A DNA stretch of 64,000 bases from Micropterus salmoides (Eukaryota; Chordata; Actinopteri; Centrarchiformes; Centrarchidae). Each line of letters begins with the position of its first letter. The stretch's first letter is position 1. Both the position numbers and the translations under genes were made by a program. Positions 48,441 to 60,900 of this stretch are shown here, one piece after another. The stretch spans positions 14,160,899 through 14,224,898 of the forward strand of contig NW_024040485.1 in NCBI RefSeq assembly GCF_014851395.1. The letters run 5' to 3'. The notes under the pieces are model-generated. The model worked only from the letters and a program-made list of their open reading frames with translations. It was not told the DNA's origin and did no database searches.

Positions 48441-51400
48441 CCTCTTCTAATCATTGTAACTGCTCTTTTTATTATCTTATTTGGTTCCCCTAAGTATGTC
48501 CGACGTGGTCAAGGAGTCAAATGACAATGAATTTTGAAAAACAGTCGTAAAAGTGCCACTCTGGCATCCTGGCTGAGCTTGTGATGACCTTTTGTTGTTT
48601 TTGTCACCACTGCTTTGAATTGATAACAGAGAGAGAGAGATTGCTTCTACTGTTTCATCTTTGGCTTCTCTGACATTTATGGATGATGCACATACTGCAT
48701 TGGCTGTTACAAAGTGTGTGCTGATCAATTAAATATTTAATGACTGAGAATAATGAACAAATAAACCTCAATCACAGCTCATGTAGTAAACTTGCTCATC
48801 CGATAACCAGACACAACAGATAACTTTTAAACAGGACCTTATGTGCACATAAAACCCCAAACTGTAAGTATTACAAATATGGTTAAAATATACTGGATGT
48901 CTGACAAATCCCTATGATCTTTGCCTGCAGGAGCAACAAGAGGGAACATGGGTGCAAGATGTATGTTTTGAAGGAAACAGAAGCTGTTGGTTGGAGGCTA
49001 TGACGCTACATATTTCTATTAATAGAATATGAAATTGTAAAGCTACTCTTTCAGATTAGGAATTCACTGAACTTAAAGCTTGTGTTGATCCAGCTATAAG
49101 AAGATTTACAAGATTTAGTGGCAGGCTGTGGTAGAGCAATGAACAAATAACCTACTGTTACATCTACATGCTTGGTGCAGAGTGAAACAGCCATACATAA
49201 GTAAACACGCTGTTATCTGAACATCAAACCCAAGAGTGTGCGTTACACATCTATAGTACAATATCCCTATAAAATTTACTTAACATACAGTTTTCCCCTT
49301 TAATTTCCCCTTATGCAGCGTTAAGGTTGCTCAAATCATCTTGTTCCAAAGTCTTTAAAATCGCCATATATTCTTTGCATATCTAATTATTCAAACTCAG
49401 CATTGTCTTTATTATGGCTGCACCAGATATACTGTATATCTTTTGGACTATTAATACACAGTTAATATAAAAAGATATGTTTAATATAATTTAAATATGT
49501 AAATATCGAGTGGTTTATTTCTTGTCTATTTTGAGTACAAAAAGTAAGTGTATTTAAGTAGACTTAATTATTATGTAATTGTGTCTCAAAATAGCACAGT
49601 CAAGTGCTCCAAAGTGTAGTCAAGTATATTTGAAGTTGTACTGCTTACACGTCGATACTTGGGGAAATGCGCTTGTTCACTTTCTTGGCGAGAGTTAGAT
49701 GAGAAGATCGATACCACTCTCAAATGTGACAGTGTTATCAGTCGGTCTGAGAAAGAAAGGGAACAGGCTTATTTCTCAAAATGTCAAACTAGTTCCTTAA
49801 GGGTAGTCAAGTATATTTTAAGCTGTATACTTACGAATCATTTATACAACAAATGCAAAATCAGTATGTACAAAATAGCACCATGTAAGTAAGAAAGCAC
49901 AGCACAGTTTTTAGTGCAATCAGAGGACATTTTCACACACTTTAATATATTTTAATAACATCTAAAATGTGAATTACTCTTCATGACAGTACACTGAACT
50001 TCATATGTAAAATCGGTGGAATACCCACACATGAAAAATAAAACTAACCACAAGTGAGCCATGTTATAAAATGTCTTATTTATTAATTTATTACACAGCA
50101 TATTTGTTAATAAAACATCTGCAAAAACAAAACAAAATAAACCTCACTCTCTACATCCTGTTATAAGGGTATGCAACCAAGATCATTTTAAAGCACAAAA
50201 GCATCAGTCACTTTCTTTGCATAGACTGCACCACCATTACTCTCCCTCAGACACTCATGTCAGCTTAACAAGCCCGCACAGTACCAAGCACTTTACTGAC
50301 CCCATTTAATTTGCTATCCTCTAGAGTTTACTTACCCATGGGCCTCTTCTACTTTGTAAATGGAAGGTAAGAGCATGACTAATTGCGCTAATTGACCTGA
50401 ACTCTTTTTGAATATGATAGTTTAGTTGTCCCTCTGCTGCATTTATAAACAGTTTAATATAGAATGAAGTTTAAAGGGGTATCCTCAAAACCTTTTGGAG
50501 GCCATGACGCTACATAATTTTATTGTCCTCGCGGTGTGTTTTCTCATTGTCAATGAAATGGGTTTTTAAAAAAAATTATATTTACAAGTTGAAGTCAAAA
50601 ATATTCCAAAAATACACCATAGCTGATTTTTTTCTTCTGAATTGGTCCATAGAGCAAAGAGCACAAGGCTATGCGCTATCTATCTAGTTGTCTCTGGTGC
50701 ACATCAAATTAATAAATGCTGTAATCCCTACTAGTAATCCCTCAAGTAATTGCGATAATTCATAATTCTTTGAGTTCATTTGAATATCAGTGTTTATTTA
50801 CAGAATCAACTTTTGGAGAAAACAAAATCCTATGATGAAGTGTTTCTAATCATGTTTAGAGTGGTATTGTCAGATTAAGGTTGTGTGGATGGTGAAACTG
50901 TTTATTATTGGTGTCATTCTTCATTCATACAATAAAAACTACACTTTCATACAGCGTTTAATGGATACACTTATCCAGGAAATAGTTATATTCTGACCTC
51001 AACCTGTGGGTCTGTGTCATATACAGAGAGAAATAAATGAGGTCATTCAGTATATCCATACACAAACCCATCTAAAGGAGTCCTTTCACCCAGCAATGCT
51101 GCCAGCAAACGTCTGTGTAATTAAGTTTAGTCAAAATTTTGATTCAGAATCAAATTGATTTTGCCATTTAGCTTTTGGTCAGAATCTAACACACTCCAGT
51201 GGAAAATCTAATTAAAACTACTAATTGAAGTATAAATGTAGGTAAATAATAATACATAAAATAGAAAGCGTCTTCATACTATCATATTATCATAATATCC
51301 AGTGTCCTGACAAATCCTTGCAGAAATTCAAGTGATGTACTGTCTGATGTGGAACAAAAAGACTAAAAATCTGTTTTGATTTAACTCTTCAAATCTTGAA

Positions 51401-51640
51401 TAAAATTAGAACCTTGGGGGAAAAGCACTGCATTTTTCTTTGTGATGTGTTGATTATAAGCATGTCTGAGGAACAAAAGAAGAACACATTCACTGAAAAA
51501 CATTTTTTAATCACACATTTTGTGTCCATGTAGTCTTTTTGGGATGTTTCTGAAAGTAGAGGTTCATGTTTAGGTCCACAGTTATTCCAGAAATCCCCCC
51601 GAATGGTCTTCCAAGGTATCAAGTATATCACTCCCAAGGA
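48441..51640. other. Intergenic region between convergent pcmtd1 and sntg1
   Basis: AT-rich, no gene. In mammals PXDNL lies between these two genes, but I see no peroxidase, leucine-rich-repeat or Ig-like coding stretch here. Part may be a longer sntg1 3'UTR, since several TTTATT words (AATAAA on the minus strand) lie near 50075-50095. Confidence 0.6.
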
Positions 51641-51645
51641 GGACT

Positions 51646-51651
51646 TTTATT
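51646..51651 (-). terminator. sntg1: Polyadenylation signal AATAAA, proximal sntg1 site
   Basis: Minus-strand AATAAA about 120 nt past the sntg1 stop codon. Distal alternatives exist near 50.08 kb. Confidence 0.4.
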
Positions 51652-51771
51652 TAATCACTGTATAGAGCTGCCCTCCATAATGCCATAATTCGAGCATTTT
51701 CAAGTTGTCCTGGCCACCATTTTACAAAGTGCAGAGTCCTTCTAGATGGGGTCTGGGGAGGGCAGTGCCTG

Positions 51772-51954
51772 TCAAGTGGCATATTTGAGTTTCGGTGTCT
51801 GTGAATTACATGAGATACTGGAAAGAGAGGGAAACCCAGTGGTAGTCGCGTTGCCTTGGCTCTCCACAAACATCGGGTCCAGGCAAGCAACTTTGGCAGC
51901 AAAAAAAGCATGAATACAGTGAAGCACCGCAAAGAGGTTTGAGAACTCCAGCTC
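51772..51954 (-). CDS. sntg1: sntg1 last coding exon
   Basis: 61 codons including the TGA. Starts ELEFSNLFAVLHCIHAFFAA, continues KVACLDPMFVESQG and ends PKLKYAT. The first half is near identical to mammals; the tail is variable. Confidence 0.97.
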   Translation of the reverse strand, partial: ELEFSNLFAVLHCIHAFFAAKVACLDPMFVESQGNATTTGFPSLSSISCNSQTPKLKYAT

Positions 51955-54900
51955 CTGAAAGAGAGAGAAAAAAAAATAATCAATACCCAAGTCATATGTA
52001 AGCAATTCATTTTCTATTACCTTGTTGCTTTGAAATTCTTGTTGAATAACCTTTTTCCTTGACATACAACAAAACATATCTTTCAAAGTGAATTACCTTT
52101 GCTTCAATAGATTTGGAGTCCTGATTTTGGAACAAGAACTTGATCTTGCTTTTTCCATCATCAGATGATCCTTTTAGTTGGGAGAACTTGTATCTCCACA
52201 GTACTACCTGAAATGTAGAAATGCCAGATTATATGAGTCTAAATTTAAACTTTAAACCACTAAAATACAAATAGAAATCTTTATTTACTGCAATCTAATT
52301 TGTGAATTCCTTCTTCGTCACTATTTCCTGAATAATTCATGTTAAAATCCACATGGATCTGGTGAGAAATGGGACACGTCAGCAGATCAACCAGATACCA
52401 GTCGTTGTGAGATATAAACTTGTTATTTTTGCCATTGGGAAATTTAACAAGCCACAGCAATTTCACCTGAAATAGCAGAGCTTCAGTGATTCAATTAGTG
52501 TTGAACTGAATAAACAAAAGCTGCACAGTGAGCCAGACAACAGTCAGTTTCCAGACAGACTCCTCAGGTAGACAGCTGGCCACACTTTTCACATGAATAT
52601 GTATCAGTACATATACTGCAATGCTGTGCTTACTGTTCCTGCCGCTGTAATAATTACTGTAACACCACTCGGATTAATTATGGCATGAGAAATAATGTTT
52701 AACATGTCACCCACAAGAAATCTCACTGTGACATGTTTTAACTTGGATTCTTCTTAAATCAGAGCAGATATTCATGAGTGTAACGGGCAGAGAGTCACCT
52801 TTCCAACTTTCCTCTAAAAGCCAATCTGACTCTGCTCACCGTGACAGAGGAGATGATATCACCAGCTCCCTCATGTCAATCACAAGCACTTAATATTATA
52901 TCTGTATTGTGACCTACATGGAAAACATTCTGTGTTAATTCTGTTTCCTCGTTAGGTAACATTCTCATGAGACTCAGCGTCTGCAATGCTCAGTTTTATT
53001 TTTGTCAAAGTTACCTTATTGTTGTGCTATAATGCAGCGGTGGCATGTAAATAACTACATTAGGAGCCATGTTATCTTATATGTCTACTTTATTACTTTT
53101 TACATGGAAATATTGTAGCCCACTACATTTTACATTATGTTCCTTTACAGATTAGTATTTTCACATAAATAAACAATTATAATGACTTTTTAAAACCTAT
53201 TGATACATTGTTATAGATTAAATTACCCAACATGCACCTGGGTGGGCCTGTGGTGTTTTAGCTGAGCAAAAGAAGCAGCTGGAGTCGTGGTTTGTTTGTT
53301 CTTTGTTTGCAAAATGTCAAAATATCTGAATGGACAATGGATTATTTTGATTGTGTACACTACAGTACTACAGTGCATGAGTTGCCTTTTGATATCAAAT
53401 CCGATTCAAGGTTTGATTTTGATTAAGACAAATAGCCCTCAACCAAAATTGAAGCTTTAGTTGAAGTGCATAGAGTCCTTTTCTACTGTAGTATTGCCAC
53501 TTTCACTTGAGTAGAGGATCAGAATACTTCTTACACCATTGCAATAGTGCAGTTTACAGCATGGGATGACTGCCATTCACTCGTGCTAGCATATAAGAAT
53601 CACAAAGGACCTTCCTTTTTAGCCTATTATTTAACATTTCGCTCTAAAGTCTCAGAGGTGTCAGAGCCCCTAGTCTCTTCTAAGTGGCTCGCTTGCTCTG
53701 TGTAAAACCATCATTTGATATATAAATATATTGTGCTTTACATATTCTACGTCTTTATCCATTTCCACATTATATCTATACCCATTTAAACTGAGCAGGG
53801 TTGCAGGTAAGCTGGAGCCTAAAGTCAACACTAGAGGCTTAGTAACTACTAGTTAGTTTGTAACTAAATCAGCTACTAAAATGGGTTGCACCACAATTAC
53901 TTGGGTCACAATCTAACTAGTTTTGATGTAAAGTCATAAGTAAGGCAAGTGGCCGATCAACAATCAATGACTTAGTTCCAGCATCTTTGTTACCATGCAC
54001 ATACGATGCCAAGTGGCTCATGCCAGCACTTTCTGGCTGGCATTATCATAAAATCAATAAATTCTGTACTGGATTACTGTGTTGCAAAATGGCATGTAAT
54101 TATTTTTAATAAAAACTATGTTTTTATTTAACTTAAGTTAGTAGTAATTACGTTACAACTAGGCTAAATTTGAACATACATACAGCTGGTGCTACAGGGT
54201 CTTGGACAGGCCACCAATCTACACCTACAGCAATTCAGTGACCAGTTAACCATTATCCACATGTCTTTGGACTGTCGGAGGAAACCATAGGCATGGCAAG
54301 AACATGCAAACTCCATGCAGAAAGGGCTCAGCCAGCTGGCAGGTTCAATATATGTCTTGGTACTGTCATCCTTGTTCTACTGGATATGTTCCAATTAAGT
54401 TTTTTTTTAAATGCTGCTTTTGATAAAATAAAATAAAAAAAAACACACTAGAGCCATGGTGGAACATCTCACTGGATCCTGAGCCAGCAGATTACAGCTC
54501 AACTGTTCAACAAGTTGAGCTGTAAGAGTTATATTTGTGCTGTTTCTGATTGAAACTAATTCTAACATGGTTTTTGAAATTTGCCAATAGCAGCTTTTAA
54601 TTACAGAGAAATCCCACCCAGTGTATTGTCTGTGATTGCAGTGTACATATGGATTGTGTTTTGTGCATTTCTCTCTGTAAACAATACGCTGGCAACATTT
54701 TTAGCATCCTTGGGGGACATTGTTGCTTCAGATTGCAGGAATTAGGGCCAAAATCTTAGAGAACAATATGGCAGCGCTTGTGTCCTGCTCATCCACATAA
54801 TATGCACCAGTGGAGTAGTCTGCATGGCTCTTAGACTTGGGGAAAGGCCAAAATGAACTGTAGGCAGGAGTGAGAGGTTTGAGCTGGGGGGAACCAGCCG

Positions 54901-57900
54901 TCAAAACAAATGTGCTCATGCTCCCAAAATGCACACAGTGCAGAATAAGTTAGCAGCTCTAGAAAAAAGAAAGGGGGGAGGGCTGTGGCATCGTGATTAG
55001 TTTCATCTCATGGTGTACAATACAGTTGTCTGAAATCTCCCACTGAAAGGATCTCTTTTGCATATTTTTATTGATCATAACAGACTGTCCCACACTCACC
55101 TTTGAAGCTGCATCAAAGCACACAAAGCCCATGCTGAAGTCAACTGTTAGTCCCATAAGGTGGCTCTCCATGATACAGGCATATGTTTTACACTACAGAA
55201 TAGGAGAACAAGATGTTACCCACAAGGGCTACACAAGGACACAAAAGCTGTTTTTGCTCTGCTGAAAATGTCATATGAGCATTATCAATCTTTGTACTAA
55301 ACCAACTGAGCTGGAACCATGTGCTAGATTAAAATCATCACAATGCCCTGCACGTTGCCTACTGTTCAGGTGCGGACCTGTATCCTCTCCACCTCCAGGA
55401 AAGTAGCCATCTGAAAAGCCTTTTCCCAGATCAGCAGCTCGCACTCCAGTTCCACGCTGAAGAACATGTCCTCCCCGCTCTCCGTCTGGACGCTGAAGCA
55501 ATGCTTCCTCTTGTCCAGAAGGTCATTATCCTAAGATAAGACAGTACGGCTGCCATGCTGATCAGGTACAGAGTGACGTGGAGATAAGACAAAGCAACAG
55601 CAATGCAGTTTCCTGAAGCTAAAGGGAGGTGAAGTTACTCTGACGACAGAGTAAAGACAGCACACAGAGCACTTGAAGTCTTTTGGTCTATATCCTGCAT
55701 ATACAGTATATGCAAGCTGAACCACACGATCTTTTACAGTAATGTATCATTTTATTGCTTTATGTAACCCAAGTGACACAGTGTAATAGGTATGGCAGTG
55801 TAGGTCAACTTATATCTGATTTAATATGTGAATCTATATGAATTCAATTTCCCATAATGACTTTTGAGATGATGAATTGCAGAAAAATCAAATTCAATGA
55901 CCTCGAACCTGCAGAGAGAAACAATACAATCTGAGCCCCGAGTGTCTCTATGGGCACTGAAGAGGAACACATGCAAATAAATCAGTGAGTTATATGAGTG
56001 CATTCCTCAATTTTCTCCTTTTATTTTGCGTCTAAATGTTGAGGAAATTAAATAGAAAAGACTGCCTTACCTTTAAAATCTTGCACATTATCTCATACAC
56101 AGTAAAGCTTTTCTCTGCTCTGGTCCAGTCCCATGTTGTCACCTGAAAAATGGCACCATTTTGTTTGATTAAACTATTAACGGGAAAGAAAGCAGAAGAA
56201 CTTTCCCTAAAAGTAAATCTGCTGCATGTGTTTGTACAGTCGACTCATTTGGAAATACTATAAAATAAAATTACAATTGACTGTTTGTTCAATCCACCAC
56301 CAATCTTAGTTACTGTTGCTATGCCAGTCAAGCTGTCCATGTTTACAGTCATAACACTGGCAGATTTACAACCTGAAATTTGTCAGCTAAAATGTCAACT
56401 GGCAGCTGTTACCAGCTGTAGTTATCCAGCGTAAGAAAGAAATCTGAGAGATCTACATAGCTATGACACTAGAAACCAACTGTGTGTTGCAGGGTAGAGT
56501 TATAGTCCTAATATTAAAAATACTATACAATACAATAAAAATGTTATTTATTCTAACATAAGGCTTAGATGGTGTGGATGCTTGCTATAGAAAAACAACT
56601 TCAATGAGCAACATGCTTTTAAGAAAAAAGGATTTGGAGATGAGGAATGAGCACTGTGGTTGGCAAATGAATATCTAACCCAAGTTTGGCTGGAGTTGCT
56701 GGTGTGTAAACTTCCCCAAACCAAATAAAGAGCAGGACAGAGCTGCTTTTATAACCCTAACTATGATAGCCTATACTGGCACCTTGGCTGCCACACAAGG
56801 ACTTGGTATTTTTGTAAACCTGTAGCCTAATCCCATAATAAGTTAGCTAAAGACATGTAACCTTTCCTTTGGAAGGAAAGCTATTTTACTTCTAACGCTG
56901 GCTGGAAGCTAGCCTTCACAACTTGGCTCTTGTGTTTTTGATTTTGGAAATCAATAAAAAGACACCATCCTCCATACTCTTTATATTATTAAATAATATT
57001 GCTCTTGCTACAGCCCCATGCACACAGCTTCAGCATGTGGAAAAATCCAAAGGTGGACAGGCCTGCCATTTCTAGTTATGGTAGCTAAGCTATGATTGGA
57101 CAATAACTGTTCAGGGGGGAGTTTTAAATGGTCAGTTATAGATGAACGGTTGTTGAATTCAAAACAGTCATATTGTCACTTGAGGGGTAAGTAACTAAGT
57201 AAGTAATGAAGAAGCTTGTCACATCGTCTGAATACACAGGCTCCTATATTCCACCATCCACTCACATTAGCATATTCCATTTATATCAGCATATTCAAGT
57301 TGAGCGGGCAATTTCAGTTATCTATCAATCTTTTCCCATCTCCAGTACCATCGACAGCTTATCCCTCTTGTCATAATCACTTAAGTGGCTAGCAGAATGT
57401 AAACAGATTTAATGATCCTCATCAATCAAGAGGAAGATCAATACAGCACAAATTATTATGAGCGAGCTGCTTCCTTTTTTTCCTAACAGGAAAGCACTTT
57501 CTCTCTCAACAATACATTAACATCATATGAAAAATCTCCTGTGGAGTTGAATGACATCAGTTCAAACACAGAAGTTTGGTGGTTTAAAAAGTTGTTATAA
57601 GGACCACGTGAAAACTTACAGGAGGTGCTGAAAACTTGAAGAGGGAGGAACCCCTCAAAGCGAGGAACTTTGGTGAATACATTCGGTCCTGAACGGAGTC
57701 CTGCTCTTTCTCATCAACCCAGCCCATGTAGATAATCTATCAAACAGTGAAAAAGTAACATACAAATATGGACATGAGGGATGTGGCATGTAATAATGAG
57801 GATCCTAGAAAAAGTAGGGGTGGACGATGTGGAAAAAATTTAAATGTACATTTCGTTTTGTCCACATTGTCAACCCCTACTTTATTTTACAATGTCGTAA

Positions 57901-60900
57901 GGTTTCTCAAAAAATCAACTGAGAAATTGTATCTCTCAATCAGTTTCTTACTATGAGCATCAGGACAGGGTATCACTAAACACAACATGTTCTGCCAAAG
58001 TTATAACAGTTTTCATATTGGGCCACCAGATCTATATCTAAAGTAAAAAGAAAAACTAAATGTTTTGTAATTAATTTACTGGTAATAAAAAATTTTTTGG
58101 AAGTAGACTATGTATATTGTATCCTTCCATCCAATGTGTTTATGTGCAGTGCTCAGTTAGAAAAAGTGATGGCAGTTGTGGGGTTGCTTGCTGACTTTGC
58201 AAGGTCAATCACATTTGATCAAACCCCACCAGCATAGTATTAATAGTATTAAACTTTTATAAAATAGTACCTAGGGATGTTTTTTGGAGATTGTTGCTTA
58301 TTTAGTCATGATCATTACATTTTATTGAGAAATACTTGCGATTTGGACCAAGTTCTTTGGGGCTTTAAAGATTAACCCTACAGGTATGCCTATTCTTGGT
58401 TTATCCAGCAGATTAAATACCTGAAATCAAGGAACATTATCACAATAATTCAAAAATCATTTCAAAATGTCACGCCACAATGCTTTAATGCAAATTGAGG
58501 TCCTTTGGATGTAGCCTATATGATATCAACAGTATGTATCGTCATATTGCAGACCACTACATGAAGCCAAAAGGTATGAAATTCAAAAAGTATTCAGTAG
58601 GGGAAAAAAATAGGTCAGACCAACAGGGAGACATAGAGAAAGAAGACAAAGTGTCTACTGCAAATGTTCTGAGACATGATTTTAGACATAAAGTGTATCT
58701 CACCATCAGTACTCATTAAAGTCAGAGTGATTGCAACACAAGTAAAATGTTTGCTTGCATTTTTTTCTTTTGGGAGTGTTTTGATGGATGGCAAAACAAG
58801 CCAGTGAAAGATTCGGGACAACCAGTCGTGTCTCATGCTATTTAATTTCTTGAATGAATTGTCAAGTGAATTCATGTGGTGTTTTTTTGTGAGGCAGGAA
58901 CCACAAAAAATAAGTAACAAAAAAGGAACCCCACCGTCACACTTACTCCCCATGTGTAGATTTAAAGATAACGCTGTGGGTCGACTGACTGAAGGCACTT
59001 AAGTTGCTTTCTGATCATTTCTCAGTGGCTGGACTTTAATGATGCAAACACTCTCCTTGCGTTGCAATAGCTGGCAAGACGGAGCTGCGTCCTTACTCTG
59101 ACTGACTGACCTGGTTAGATTTACTTCTAGACTTTTAAGATAAGGATAAAATACCCAAATTAAAGTCAGTCAAAGCAAGAAGAAAATCCAAACAAGCAGC
59201 GGGCGCTCAGCTGCTGCGTGCAGAAACATCTTACCTGCTGGTTAACTGGAAAATTTCGGTTAATCTTCTTCACCTGTTAAATTGAACAGGAACATCAATA
59301 ACTCGTTAAAATATCTCCTGCTAACAGTCAGACACTAATTACTGGTAGAATTCAAAATAGTCGTGGGCCCCTGTACGGACCCTTAATCAGTGACAATCCA
59401 TCTAAGAACAAATAAACTATGAATCACAGAATCCGCGCTAACATGTTAACCACAGCACTGAAGGAACAGTGTTAGAGCTACTTCATTTATTCAATGCATG
59501 CAAATTACAAAATGAGATAGATAGAGTCATTTCCACAAGGACCTGAGGCTCTTCTAAAAAAATCCATTAAAAAAAATCCATTCTGTCTGTGATAATAAAA
59601 GCGGGGGAAACTACTGAGAGAGCAGTCAGGCTTTAAATTAAAACATTCTGCACACATCACAGGTATCACTCGCTCCTAATTCACACTATACTATCAATAT
59701 AACTCTTTCTTAGCAGCAGAACGCCAAATTAAGCCATCCAGACTTGATCCCGTCCTTCTACAGAGGTGAGAAGAACTGCATGTTTTGAAATGTTTCTAAA
59801 GTTTCTGCTGAGGGAGGAAACAAGATGTGCTTTTTTTTCAGTGGAGGGGACGGAAAGGAAACAAGCCAGATAACTGTCAAAATGTGAGCTGGGTTTGGAT
59901 ATATGGGACCAGTGACAGCGGGTTTGTTCAGATTCAGCTGTGGGTTGTTGTGGCCAGTCACAGTGACTGCAGGTCTAATGCACCTCTGACACAAATCAGG
60001 AAAAAGGCTGTGGGGCTCCAGTTCCTCAAGTTATACAACAAATCATAAATCTCTTACTCTCTCCAAAAATATATACAGGAGAAATTTCAAAATCTACCTA
60101 AATTAACTAGGAACACTTATTTTATAAGTGAGGTACTTAAGTAGAATTAGCTGCTGGTATTTGACTGTGGTATGTCTGTTTTGAGAGATTTTATATTTCT
60201 AATCCACAGCATTTCATAGAAACATTGTGTTTTATTCCAGAGTACAGTACTGTACTCTGTTCATTGCTTTTTTCATTGCTTATACTAGCATTTATAACAT
60301 CATATAACATTATAACAGCAACTCCAATGCTGTTTTATCATATCTACATCTATATCTATCTCTCTCTATCTACACATACTCATATATATATATATATATA
60401 TATACATATACACATATATATACCATTTATATTGTAGATAGCAGAGTGGATTCCGTCTTCCATCATCACTCACAGAACTGGAGGCGTTATTCATTACGAA
60501 TGGTGCAATATCTGATTACAAACAGCTCAGTTCAATTGTCAGTTTTCCAAGAAATACTGAAGAAGCTCTGCAAGCAAAGGTTGAACCTACTCTTCATGAG
60601 GTCCTTGATGTTCATATATTTTTAGGTGTTTGTGCTATTTTTTGTCAACTTGTACATCTCATTTGCAAGGTTTCCTGTTTAATAAGTAGAGCCCATGGAT
60701 TTTGACTGAAAGTTCTATCTATTACTATTTATTTTGAGTTTTAAAAAACAGATGGAACTTTGATTACACAACCCCTTATATACATTCTCTAGCTTTATTG
60801 TTTTTAAGGTCTTTGTGGGGCTTTTGGCTGATCCTCAGCCTGATAAATCAATAAATAAACCGCTTTATTTGCCCCTAAAGTACAATTGTTTGTGCAGTGC

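Larger units (their letters stand above)
52467..55099 (-). other. sntg1: sntg1 intron with repeats
   Basis: Carries the inverted copy of the AGTGGTGG-end element (53035-53545) and a split dispersed repeat (53785-54350). The remainder shows nothing recognised. Confidence 0.8.
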
